Origin: Colimorpha_A sp045593985
GTDB taxonomy: Bacteria; Bacillota; Clostridia; Oscillospirales; CAG-272
DNA length: 14,247 bases
NCBI GenBank assembly: GCA_045593985.1
Contig: JAZNXR010000065.1
Span: 1-14,247 of the forward strand
Reading direction: 5' to 3'
Shown: positions 7,170-13,837 of the stretch, in pieces
Numbering within the stretch: position 1 is the stretch's first letter
How the letters are laid out: every line of letters starts with the position of its first letter
Notes under the pieces: generated by a model
Databases searched by the model: none
Told to the model about the DNA's origin: nothing
The model's input: the letters and a program-made list of their open reading frames with translations, nothing else
Translations under genes and position numbers: made by a program

Positions 7170-7649
7170 ATGAAAGCAGTTTTTACCGGCAGCTTCGATC
7201 CGATAACTATTGGACACATTGATATTATAAGACGTGCGGCTCTCATTTTTGACGAGGTACACGTTCTCGTTTGCGTCAATTCCGAGAAAAAAGGTATGTT
7301 TACTGAAAAACAGCGTGTTGATATGGTCACCCTTGCTTGTAATGAGATAACTAATGTAAAAATTGAGCTTTGTAGTGGGCTTCTGACTGATTACACCGAA
7401 AAAAACGATATCTCTGTTATAGTTCGAGGAATTCGTGACGGCGGAGATCTTGCTTATGAGACCTCCCTTGCGACCATTAACAGAGGTCTTCGCAATCACC
7501 CCGAAACGATTTTTATTCCCTCAAAGGGCGAGCTATCGCACATTTCTTCCACCTACGCCCGTGAAATGATAAAATATGGTGAAAATCTAAACGACGTCCT
7601 TCCCTCCTCTATCATTGAATATCTTAAAAGTAGTGGCTTTATTCAATAA
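7170..7649 (+). CDS. coaD: Phosphopantetheine adenylyltransferase CoaD
   Basis: CoaD joins ATP and 4'-phosphopantetheine to give dephospho-CoA, the fourth step of coenzyme A synthesis from pantothenate. It is a hexameric cytosolic nucleotidyltransferase. With the start at 7170 it has 159 residues, the usual length. Signatures are TGSFDPIT near the start followed by IGH (the T/HxGH nucleotide-binding signature), RGIRDGGDLAYE in the middle (pantetheine and ATP site) and the C-terminal ISSTYAREMI. An alternative ATG at 7164 overlaps the rsmD stop in an ATGA arrangement and would add MK. I prefer 7170 on ribosome binding site spacing. No terminator is visible after it; a promoter for the next gene begins immediately. 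Confidence 0.95.
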   Translation: MKAVFTGSFDPITIGHIDIIRRAALIFDEVHVLVCVNSEKKGMFTEKQRVDMVTLACNEITNVKIELCSGLLTDYTEKNDISVIVRGIRDGGDLAYETSLATINRGLRNHPETIFIPSKGELSHISSTYAREMIKYGENLNDVLPSSIIEYLKSSGFIQ

Positions 7650-7652
7650 TCG

Positions 7653-7681
7653 TTGACCTTTTTTCCGCTTTGTGTTACAAT
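7653..7681 (+). promoter_or_regulatory. Promoter for the ATP-grasp/racemase unit
   Basis: TTGACC (-35, 7653-7658) and TACAAT (-10, 7676-7681) are exactly 17 bases apart, each one mismatch from consensus. Initiation near 7688 leaves a short leader with AAGGAG (7699-7704) seven bases before the ATG at 7712. Together with the terminator at 9684-9711 it marks a self-contained two-gene unit. Confidence 0.78.
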
Positions 7682-7711
7682 ATATGAGATGACCTTTTAA
7701 GGAGTTATACC

Positions 7712-8965
7712 ATGAAATTTGTAGAAAAAGAATTTCTTCCCGTTATACTCGGTGCGGACATTACTGCATACAGCCTTGTTCGTTCCTATTACGAGGAATA
7801 TAAAATTAAATCCCTTGTTCTCAGCCGAGCAAAGGCAAACATTATTGCGGAAAGCAAGCTCTGTGAAAACAGAGTTTTCCCTAATCTTGAGAACGTCGAC
7901 GAGCTTGTAACCCGTCTGATTGAGGTCGGCAAGGAATTTGAGGGAAAGAAGAAGCTTATTCTGATGGGCTGCGGCGACTGGTACGTCAGAGCCATAGTTG
8001 ACAATAAAGAAAAGCTTTCGCCGTACTTTGTAATTCCTTATATAGACAAGGAGCTTCTCGACAAAATCGTTTTGAAGGACAAGTTCTACGAAATATGCGA
8101 CGAGCTTGGAATAGATCATCCTAAAACCTATGTTTACGAATGCGGAAAGGAAAACGACCTTAAATTTGACTTTTCCTACCCTGTTATTGCAAAATGCGCA
8201 AACTCTGCTCTTTATCACTATGCGAAATTTGAGGGCAAAAAGAAGGTATTCCGTTTTGAAAACGAGACCGACCTTAAGAGCATGCTCGAAAATCTTGAAA
8301 AATCGAGCTATGACTATAAGTTCCTTATCCAGGATTGCATCCCGGGTGACGACACGAATATGCGAGTCCTCACCTGCTACTGCGATAGAAACAGCAAGGT
8401 CAAGTTTGCTTCTCTCGGCCGAGTTCTCCTTGAGGACCATACTCCCTCGGCAATAGGTAACCCCGTTGTAATAATTAACGACGTTGATGAAAAGATCGTA
8501 GAAGCAGCAACTAAATTCCTTGAGCATATAGGATATACGGGCTTTGCAAACTTTGACATCAAATATGATGAAAGAGACGGCAGCTACAACTTCTTTGAGA
8601 TCAATGTTCGTCTCGGCAGAAGCAATTTCTACGTTACCGGAAGCGGATTCAATACCGTAAAATGGATCGTTGACGATCTAATTTACGAAAAGGAGCTTGA
8701 ATATACAGTCGCCGATAACACGGAGCACCTCTTTACCGTTGTCCCCATGGGAATCATTAAGAGATATACAAAAAATCACCCCGAGCTAAAAAAGAAAGCA
8801 AAGAAGCTCTTCTGGTCAGGCAAGGCAAGCTATCCGCTTTATTTTAAGCCTGACATGAATCTGAAACGTGCTTATTATGTTCTCGGAGCATATTTCAATC
8901 AGTATAGAAAATATCGCAGAATGGAGAAAACCTCCGTTCCTGTTTACGGAAAGCTTGATAAATAA
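7712..8965 (+). CDS. ATP-grasp carboxylate-amine ligase, candidate peptidoglycan D-aspartate ligase
   Basis: This 417-residue cytosolic protein has the three-part ATP-grasp layout. The N-terminal domain (about 1-115) opens with FLPVILGADITAYSLVRSYYEEY. The central part contains the ATP-binding lysine in YPVIAK (Lys161) and IQDCIPGDD (206-214). The C-terminal lobe has FANFDIKYDERDG and FFEINVRLGRSN (about 278-304), where Glu296 and Asn298 are the probable metal ligands. ATP-grasp ligases activate a carboxylate as acyl phosphate and couple it to an amine. The length, the opening motif and the racemase directly downstream match the Enterococcus faecium Aslfm/racemase pair, which adds D-Asp to the lysine side chain of peptidoglycan precursors. 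That specific role is an inference. Other carboxylate-amine ligases share the fold, so a different amino-acid or peptide ligase remains possible. Confidence 0.85.
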   Translation: MKFVEKEFLPVILGADITAYSLVRSYYEEYKIKSLVLSRAKANIIAESKLCENRVFPNLENVDELVTRLIEVGKEFEGKKKLILMGCGDWYVRAIVDNKEKLSPYFVIPYIDKELLDKIVLKDKFYEICDELGIDHPKTYVYECGKENDLKFDFSYPVIAKCANSALYHYAKFEGKKKVFRFENETDLKSMLENLEKSSYDYKFLIQDCIPGDDTNMRVLTCYCDRNSKVKFASLGRVLLEDHTPSAIGNPVVIINDVDEKIVEAATKFLEHIGYTGFANFDIKYDERDGSYNFFEINVRLGRSNFYVTGSGFNTVKWIVDDLIYEKELEYTVADNTEHLFTVVPMGIIKRYTKNHPELKKKAKKLFWSGKASYPLYFKPDMNLKRAYYVLGAYFNQYRKYRRMEKTSVPVYGKLDK

Positions 8966-8966
8966 T

Positions 8967-9680
8967 ATGGAAACTAAAACTCTCGGAATCCTTGGCGGAG
9001 TTGGCCCGCTTGCATCGGTACGGTTTGCAGAGACTGTTATAAATATGACAGACTCAGACACCGACCAGGGACATATTCCGATATTAATGTACAGTGACAG
9101 CACTATTCCCGACCGCACGGCATATATTCTCGGAAAAAGTGATGTGAATCCTGCTCCCAAAATTGTTAGCGGAATAAAAAAGCTTGTGTCGTTCGGATGC
9201 GACTACGTTGTCATAACCTGCAACACGGCTCATTATTTCTACGATCAGTTTGTTAGCGAAACCGGTGCGAATATCGTAAATATAATCGAAGAAGCGATAA
9301 GCGAGGCAATTATTAAAAAGCCCAACCTCAAAAAAATCGGACTGCTTGCAACGGACGGAACGGTTGAGAGCGGTGTTTATGCTCGCGCTATTGAAAGGCG
9401 AGGTCTTACCTGCGTCATACCTTCACCCGATAGCCAAAGGGTTATTGTCGATATCATTTATAACCAGGTTAAGGCCGGCAAGGATGTTGATATGAACGCA
9501 TTTTTAAAGGTTATTGACGAGCTTCGTCATGACGGCTGTGATATCATCATTCTCGGATGTACCGAGCTTTCGGTCATTAATACCGATAGCAGCTTGAGCC
9601 TACATAGCGGTGATATAGTTGACGCCATGGAAGCTCTTGCAAAAAAATGCATTACTCTTTGCGGTAAAAACATAAAATAA
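8967..9680 (+). CDS. Aspartate/glutamate racemase family protein
   Basis: This is a PLP-independent racemase of the Asp/Glu/hydantoin racemase superfamily, which uses two cysteines as acid and base to interconvert L and D amino acids. With the ATG at 8967 it has 237 residues, typical of aspartate racemases. It starts METKTLGILGGVGPLAS, has the first catalytic cysteine in TCNTAH (Cys85) and the second in GCTELS (Cys198), both intact. The reading frame is open back to 8868 inside the ligase gene, but the family N-terminus begins at 8967, one base after the upstream stop at 8963-8965. There is no strong ribosome binding site, so translation is probably coupled to the ligase. The natural reading is that it supplies D-aspartate to the ligase. 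Glutamate racemase (MurI) is less likely given the motif set and context. Confidence 0.88.
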   Translation: METKTLGILGGVGPLASVRFAETVINMTDSDTDQGHIPILMYSDSTIPDRTAYILGKSDVNPAPKIVSGIKKLVSFGCDYVVITCNTAHYFYDQFVSETGANIVNIIEEAISEAIIKKPNLKKIGLLATDGTVESGVYARAIERRGLTCVIPSPDSQRVIVDIIYNQVKAGKDVDMNAFLKVIDELRHDGCDIIILGCTELSVINTDSSLSLHSGDIVDAMEALAKKCITLCGKNIK

Positions 9681-9683
9681 AAG

Positions 9684-9716
9684 AAGGTCTCAACGATTAC
9701 GTTGAGACCTTTATTG
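9684..9716. terminator. Bidirectional intrinsic terminator between convergent genes
   Basis: AAGGTCTCAACG (9684-9695) and CGTTGAGACCTT (9700-9711) form a perfect 12-bp stem with an ATTA loop. T-rich sequence follows on the plus strand (TTATTGTT), and A-rich sequence upstream (AAAATAAAAG, 9674-9683) gives a T-tract on the minus strand. It sits four bases after the racemase stop and five bases beyond the stop of the opposing gene, so it can end both transcripts. Confidence 0.9.
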
Positions 9717-11054
9717 TTAGCTGAGAGATTCGAGAAGCTTCTTACCTTCTTCGATATAAAGCTCACCGACACCTGCGCGGAAGCGCGAGCTTCTTGCTTC
9801 GTAACCGCCTTCCTCGTACGCGCTCATCATCGGGAAGTATCCGGAATATTCATCTGCAAGTCCGATAACGAATATGCAATCATATCCCTCCGCCTTCTTT
9901 AGTGCGACCTGTATATCAGAGAATGCCTCACCCGGCATAGTGATAAAACCGATTCTACCGAGCTTGGCCGCAGACACGCCCGTGCCGAAATAATCGGGAG
10001 CGTTCATCATTGCAACCATTCTACCTGCCTCCGCAACGACAGTGGTAAGCTCCATGCCTGCGTAAGGGAGCTCGTCATCTTTGCCTGCGTTATGAAGATC
10101 GTTAATGCGGATAGCTTCGGGAAGCTCCTCTTCCTTTGCCTTGTTTGCAGGTACGTTAACGGTTATGGTTTTATAGGTAAAGCTGTCAACGTCAACGTAT
10201 TCGACCTTATCATATACCTGAAGAACTGCCGCGGCAACTACATTACCCATATGACGCGCATGACCGTAGCCGCGCATAACGTCGTCAAAATCGTTTGTAA
10301 GGTCGTTGTTGTCGCCGCCCTTCGGGAACACGTTGACGTGGTTAATATCTCCGAGAGCGCCGTTATAAAGAACGACAGCGGTATTGTCGATAGCACGCTC
10401 AACGGTTCTTCTCGCAAATCCGGGCCAGTCAGCAGAAAGCTTGCAGCCACCGACAACGTCGGGATGGTTTGCATAGTTTACCATAACAATAGTTTTAGCA
10501 CCCTCGCGGTCAAAACGGAGAACGCTTACGCTCTGGTCGATCTCGCTTATCGGCTTAAGAATATCAGGATTGCCTGCACCGGGATTCGTTCTGATAGAAC
10601 CGTCCTTCATGATAAAGCGGCGGCAGAAACCGATATTTCTTGCCTCCCCCGAGCCGAAACCGAGCTTTGCGGGCTTCTCATCGTCAAGAGCAAATTTCAC
10701 CGCGTCGACGAGCTTAAGCACGAGCATCTCGGAATACTGCTTAACAAACGGTCTATTGTCATCGAGACCGTTATAGGGTGCAGTATGCGTATGGGTTGCG
10801 GCTATATGTATCGTTCCTGCAGGAACTCCGTAGCGCTCGTTACAGATGCGGGAGACCTCCTCAACGATATTCTTTGCAATAGAGGTGCTGTCGGTCGTTA
10901 CGAATATCTGTCTGCTTTCGCCCATCGATATCGAAACCGCGTTAGCTTCAAGATCGTCCAGAACACCGTCCGCCTGTCTCGGAATGAAATATCCGTCAAT
11001 ACCGATACCCATCATAGGGTTAATGTTTACTCTTGAAAATCCTGCTTTTAACAT
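9717..11054 (-). CDS. Neutral/alkaline ceramidase-like hydrolase, cytosolic
   Basis: This 445-residue protein resembles the neutral/alkaline non-lysosomal ceramidase family, zinc amidases that cut the amide of ceramides. Visible motifs are the start LKAGFSRVNINPMMG, IAATHTHTAPY (84-94) with the likely zinc histidines, VNYANHPDVVGG (192-203) with His197, GALGDINH (232-239), MPGEAF (373-378) with Glu375, and ADEYSGYFP (400-408). There is no signal peptide or membrane helix, and the protein is much shorter than the roughly 650-750-residue secreted ceramidases because their C-terminal domain is absent. It should therefore act in the cytosol, and true ceramide is an unlikely substrate. The frame opens at 11108, but AAAGGAGA (11060-11067) precedes the ATG at 11054, and the family N-terminus begins there. 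It is transcribed divergently from the GDPD operon. Confidence 0.8.
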   Translation of the reverse strand: MLKAGFSRVNINPMMGIGIDGYFIPRQADGVLDDLEANAVSISMGESRQIFVTTDSTSIAKNIVEEVSRICNERYGVPAGTIHIAATHTHTAPYNGLDDNRPFVKQYSEMLVLKLVDAVKFALDDEKPAKLGFGSGEARNIGFCRRFIMKDGSIRTNPGAGNPDILKPISEIDQSVSVLRFDREGAKTIVMVNYANHPDVVGGCKLSADWPGFARRTVERAIDNTAVVLYNGALGDINHVNVFPKGGDNNDLTNDFDDVMRGYGHARHMGNVVAAAVLQVYDKVEYVDVDSFTYKTITVNVPANKAKEEELPEAIRINDLHNAGKDDELPYAGMELTTVVAEAGRMVAMMNAPDYFGTGVSAAKLGRIGFITMPGEAFSDIQVALKKAEGYDCIFVIGLADEYSGYFPMMSAYEEGGYEARSSRFRAGVGELYIEEGKKLLESLS

Positions 11055-11125
11055 ACTTATCTCCTTTAGATAAAGAATCTTATATAACACAAAATGCGAA
11101 ACAATCACATATAGCGTCTACAATA

Positions 11126-11141
11126 ACATAACTCCTTATGT
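11126..11141. repeat. Inverted repeat in the leader of the ceramidase-like gene
   Basis: ACATAA (11126-11131) and TTATGT (11136-11141) are perfect inverted copies around CTCC. The repeat lies in the predicted 5' leader (about 11055-11170) of the minus-strand gene, roughly 30-45 bases after the predicted transcription start. It could be an operator or a weak hairpin. It is short and AT-rich, so chance is possible. Confidence 0.3.
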
Positions 11142-11176
11142 CATGCTTACTTTAACATCAAATCCTTCCGTTTTGA

Positions 11177-11205
11177 ATTATATCACAATCGCTTTCGGAT
11201 TTCAA
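11177..11205 (-). promoter_or_regulatory. Promoter for the ceramidase-like gene
   Basis: Read on the minus strand, TTGAAA (-35, plus coordinates 11200-11205) and a perfect TATAAT (-10, 11177-11182) are separated by 17 bases. Initiation near 11170 would give a leader of about 115 bases before the ATG at 11054, longer than others in this window. Confidence 0.75.
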
Positions 11206-11206
11206 G

Positions 11207-11244
11207 AGTATATACTTAAATATTAATAATTGTCGCTATATACT
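11207..11244. repeat. Palindrome and direct repeat between the divergent promoters
   Basis: AGTATATACT (11207-11216) is a perfect 10-base palindrome, and its part TATATACT (11209-11216) recurs at 11237-11244, 28 bases further on. Both lie between the two divergent -35 boxes (11200-11205 minus, 11246-11251 plus). This is where a shared regulator could act. AT-rich composition makes chance similarity plausible. Confidence 0.3.
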
Positions 11245-11245
11245 A

Positions 11246-11274
11246 TTGATTTGTCAATATAAATATGTTATAAT
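11246..11274 (+). promoter_or_regulatory. Promoter for the GDPD-PHP-PfkB-dehydrogenase operon
   Basis: TTGATT (-35, 11246-11251) and a perfect TATAAT (-10, 11269-11274) are separated by 17 bases. Initiation near 11281 leaves a leader of about 29 bases with GGAGG at 11301-11305 before the ATG at 11310. The -35 hexamer is the same as in the ptsH promoter. Confidence 0.78.
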
Positions 11275-11309
11275 TCTAAACGAATAATTGTGTTTGTTTT
11301 GGAGGAAAA

Positions 11310-12068
11310 ATGATACTTCAAGCACACCGAGGAGACAGCAAGCGTTTCCCCGAAAATACTATGTCCGCCTTTGAAGCCGCTTATAATGAGGGCTACGGAA
11401 TCATTGAGTTGGACATGAAATTCACGAAGGACGACAAGTGTGTAATTCTCCATGATTTTACGCTTGCGCGTACCGCGCGCAACCTTGACGGAACCCCGAT
11501 TGAACTTGATATTAACATCGCAGATATCGATTATAACGAGCTAAGTAATTTCGACTTTGGCGTATTTATGTCTGAAAAATTCAAGGGCGAAAGAATTCCT
11601 ACGCTTGAAGACATTCTAAATTTTGCTTCCAAGAAAAAGATTAAGTTGAAATTTGATAACGTTCTTCAAAGATTCAACGAAGCACAGATAAATTCTTTCT
11701 TCGATGCGATTGAATCGCACTATGAGGACGGACTGTTCGGATTCACCTCAAACGACCTTTCTTTTATAGAAAAGATTGTCGCGCGCTTCCCTGACTGTGA
11801 CATTCATTACGACGGAGCCGTTAATCAAGATTCGCTTACTCAGCTTAAGCTGATTGCGCCGAACAATCCGCTCTATATTTGGCTTCCTCTCAACAAAATG
11901 TCGTGGCTTGAATTCCCCGCCGCTGACAAGGAGCAGGTAACACTTGCTAAAAAATACGGGCTTGTCGGACTTTGGATCATCACCGATCCTTCAGATCTCG
12001 AAAGATGTTTTGAGCTTGGCGCTGACATTATCGAGACAGACGGCGCAGTAACAATGGAGATGCTATGA
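11310..12068 (+). CDS. GDPD-family phosphodiesterase with divergent metal site
   Basis: Glycerophosphodiester phosphodiesterases split glycerol-3-phosphate diesters into sn-glycerol 3-phosphate and an alcohol. They are metal-dependent TIM barrels. This 252-residue protein shows the family signatures AHRGDSKRFPENT (5-17, His6 and Glu15), ELDMKFTKD (33-41, Glu33 and Asp35), LHDFTLARTA (47-56, His48) and RIPTLED (95-101). The usual IEIK strand, whose Glu is the third metal ligand, reads IKLKFDN (111-117), so that Glu is not present at the expected place. The C-terminal part (WIITDPSD, 222-229, and ADIIETD, 238-244) keeps the family form. There is no signal peptide, so it is cytosolic. It is the first gene of an operon and overlaps the PHP gene by 4 bases. 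Confidence 0.85.
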   Translation: MILQAHRGDSKRFPENTMSAFEAAYNEGYGIIELDMKFTKDDKCVILHDFTLARTARNLDGTPIELDINIADIDYNELSNFDFGVFMSEKFKGERIPTLEDILNFASKKKIKLKFDNVLQRFNEAQINSFFDAIESHYEDGLFGFTSNDLSFIEKIVARFPDCDIHYDGAVNQDSLTQLKLIAPNNPLYIWLPLNKMSWLEFPAADKEQVTLAKKYGLVGLWIITDPSDLERCFELGADIIETDGAVTMEML

Positions 12069-12886
12069 TAAAATACGACACACACATTCATTCCGACAGC
12101 TCGCTTGACGGCAGACAAACAGTTGACGATGCTTGCCGCGTTGCCATCGAAAAGGGATTGAGCGGCATTACAATATCCGATCACGCTGACATTTGTTTCT
12201 TTGAGAGAGAAAACACGATTGATCGCTTCAATAAGTGCATTTCCGCTATAAAATCTGCTAAAGAAAAGTACGGAGACAAGCTTGATATCCTCCTTGGAAT
12301 TGAAATGGCAGAATATCTTACTAACATCGATGGTGCAGAAAGAACGCTCGCTCTCGCTGATTATGACGTTATCCTCGGCTCGGTCCATACAGTGTATTTT
12401 GAGGACTTCCCCGATAGCTATTCGAGAATTGACTTTTCAACAATGCCTATCGAAAGAGTATATAGATTTATTGATTTCTATTTCGACAAGATACTTGAAA
12501 TGATCTACAAGACCGAATTCGACATTCTGACACACCTTACCTGTCCTTTAAGATACATTATCGGCAAATATAAGAGAAATGTTGATATCTGGATATTTGA
12601 AGCAAAAATTACAAAGATTCTAACGGAAATTATTGACAAAGGCATTTCTCTTGAAATCAACACCTCAGGTTATGCGACCGAAAAACATTATTTTATGCCG
12701 GAGCGAGACTTGCTAGAGCTCTACTATAATTTAGGCGGCAGAATGATTTCAATCGGTAGCGACGCACATTTTTCTGAAAATATTAAAGTTGGCTTTGAAG
12801 AAGCCGAAAAAATGCTTACTGATATCGGCTTTGAAGGCTATTATTACTTCAAGAACAGAAAACCCGTATTCGTTCACTTCATTTAA
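12065..12886 (+). CDS. PHP-domain histidinol-phosphatase-like metal-dependent phosphoesterase
   Basis: This 273-residue cytosolic protein carries the four PHP motifs with the expected metal ligands: DTHIHSDSSLDG (5-16, His7, His9, Asp15), ITISDHAD (35-42, His40), GIEMAEY (78-84, Glu80), GSVHTV (105-110, His108), THLTCP (156-161, His157) and GSDAHF (231-236, Asp233 and His235). PHP enzymes of this size use a trinuclear metal centre to hydrolyse phosphomonoesters. Histidinol phosphatase is the named relative, but no other his genes are present and many relatives act on other sugar or polyol phosphates. The ATG at 12065 overlaps the GDPD stop (ATGA) behind GGAG at 12056-12059. The pairing suggests that it removes the phosphate freed by the GDPD step, which is an inference. 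Confidence 0.85.
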   Translation: MIKYDTHIHSDSSLDGRQTVDDACRVAIEKGLSGITISDHADICFFERENTIDRFNKCISAIKSAKEKYGDKLDILLGIEMAEYLTNIDGAERTLALADYDVILGSVHTVYFEDFPDSYSRIDFSTMPIERVYRFIDFYFDKILEMIYKTEFDILTHLTCPLRYIIGKYKRNVDIWIFEAKITKILTEIIDKGISLEINTSGYATEKHYFMPERDLLELYYNLGGRMISIGSDAHFSENIKVGFEEAEKMLTDIGFEGYYYFKNRKPVFVHFI

Positions 12887-12897
12887 AAGGAGAAAAC

Positions 12898-13836
12898 ATG
12901 AAATACGATATAACCGCAATCGGAGAGCTTCTGATTGATTTTACCCCCTACGGCAATGCCGAGGACGGAGCAAAGTTATTCGGCAGAAATGCAGGCGGCG
13001 CACCTGCCAATCTTCTTGCCGCAGTTTCCAAATTCGGTGCCAGAGCCTACTTCTTTGCGAAGGTAGGACGGGATATGTTTGGAGACTTTCTTATTGAAAC
13101 AATGAAAAAATCCGGAGTCTGCACCGACGGTATTTCATATGACGACGTTCATAATACAACGCTTGCCTTTGTATCTCTCTCCGAAAACGGCGACCGCGAT
13201 TTCAGCTTCTACCGTCGATTCGGCGCAGACGCTCATCTGGCTCCTGACGATATTGATGCTGATGTAATCAAAGAATCGAAGTTCTTCCATTTCGGTTCTC
13301 TTTCGCTCACAAACGAACCGATGATAGGTGCAACCGAAAAGGCGCTCAATGCGGCAAAGGAAGCCGGTTGTATAATTACATACGATCCTAACTACCGCCC
13401 GCTTCTTTGGGATAGCGAGGATCATGCAAAAAGAGCTATGAAGGAATATATGGCTTACGCCGACATCGTTAAGGTCGCTTACGAGGAAGCGCTTCTGATC
13501 AGCGGATGTGACGATATTGATGACGCAGCAAGGGCGCTTCTCAAGATTGGAATGAAAATTCTATTGATAACCGACGGCGGTAACGGCGTGCGTTATTATT
13601 CAGGGGCAGGAAACGGATTCCTGCCGACCATCGAGGCAAATGTCGTTGACACGACCGGTGCAGGCGACATATTCTTCGGAAGCTTTATCTACGGACTTAT
13701 AAAGGACGGAATAGAGAAAGACGCCCTTCCCTCAGTCAACATTAAAAAGTATGTAAAAACAGCGATACTACTGTCAGGAAAAAGTACTGAGAAAAAGGGC
13801 GGCATCGCATCAATACCAAATTATACGGAGGACTAA
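12898..13836 (+). CDS. PfkB-family sugar kinase, probably fructokinase-like
   Basis: PfkB (ribokinase-fold) kinases phosphorylate sugars and related molecules with ATP. This 312-residue protein has the usual opening AIGELLIDFTP (7-17), the substrate-side GRNAGGAPANLL (29-40), a DPNYRP segment (163-168) typical of fructokinases, and the second PfkB signature DTTGAGDIFFGSF (251-263) with the catalytic base Asp257 and the anion-hole glycines. AAGGAG at 12887-12892 precedes the ATG at 12898, 12 bases after the PHP gene. A zinc-dependent dehydrogenase starts 2 bases after its stop. A polyol dehydrogenase followed by fructokinase would convert a polyol to a ketose and then a ketose phosphate, so fructose or a related ketose is a reasonable substrate. 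PfkB specificity cannot be settled by motifs alone. Confidence 0.88.
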   Translation: MKYDITAIGELLIDFTPYGNAEDGAKLFGRNAGGAPANLLAAVSKFGARAYFFAKVGRDMFGDFLIETMKKSGVCTDGISYDDVHNTTLAFVSLSENGDRDFSFYRRFGADAHLAPDDIDADVIKESKFFHFGSLSLTNEPMIGATEKALNAAKEAGCIITYDPNYRPLLWDSEDHAKRAMKEYMAYADIVKVAYEEALLISGCDDIDDAARALLKIGMKILLITDGGNGVRYYSGAGNGFLPTIEANVVDTTGAGDIFFGSFIYGLIKDGIEKDALPSVNIKKYVKTAILLSGKSTEKKGGIASIPNYTED

Positions 13837-13837
13837 C

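Noticed and set aside
7697..8527. Long minus-strand open frame (276 codons) opposite the ATP-grasp gene
   Set aside because: It is the complement of a well-supported gene, its translation matches no family I know and is unusually rich in Phe, Val and Lys runs typical of antisense frames, and I see no ribosome binding site or promoter for it.
8868..8966. Upstream ATG at 8868 extending the racemase by 33 residues
   Set aside because: The extension lies inside the ligase coding sequence in another frame, and the racemase family N-terminus (TLGILGG) begins just after the ATG at 8967.
10092..11036. Long plus-strand open frame (314 codons) opposite the ceramidase-like gene
   Set aside because: The minus-strand gene has family motifs, promoter and ribosome binding site. 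This frame starts without a Shine-Dalgarno site and translates to no recognisable domain, so it is a shadow.
11055..11108. Upstream ATG at 11108 extending the ceramidase-like protein by 18 residues
   Set aside because: AAAGGAGA sits at the correct distance from the ATG at 11054, and the extra residues do not form a signal peptide with a basic start and cleavage site.
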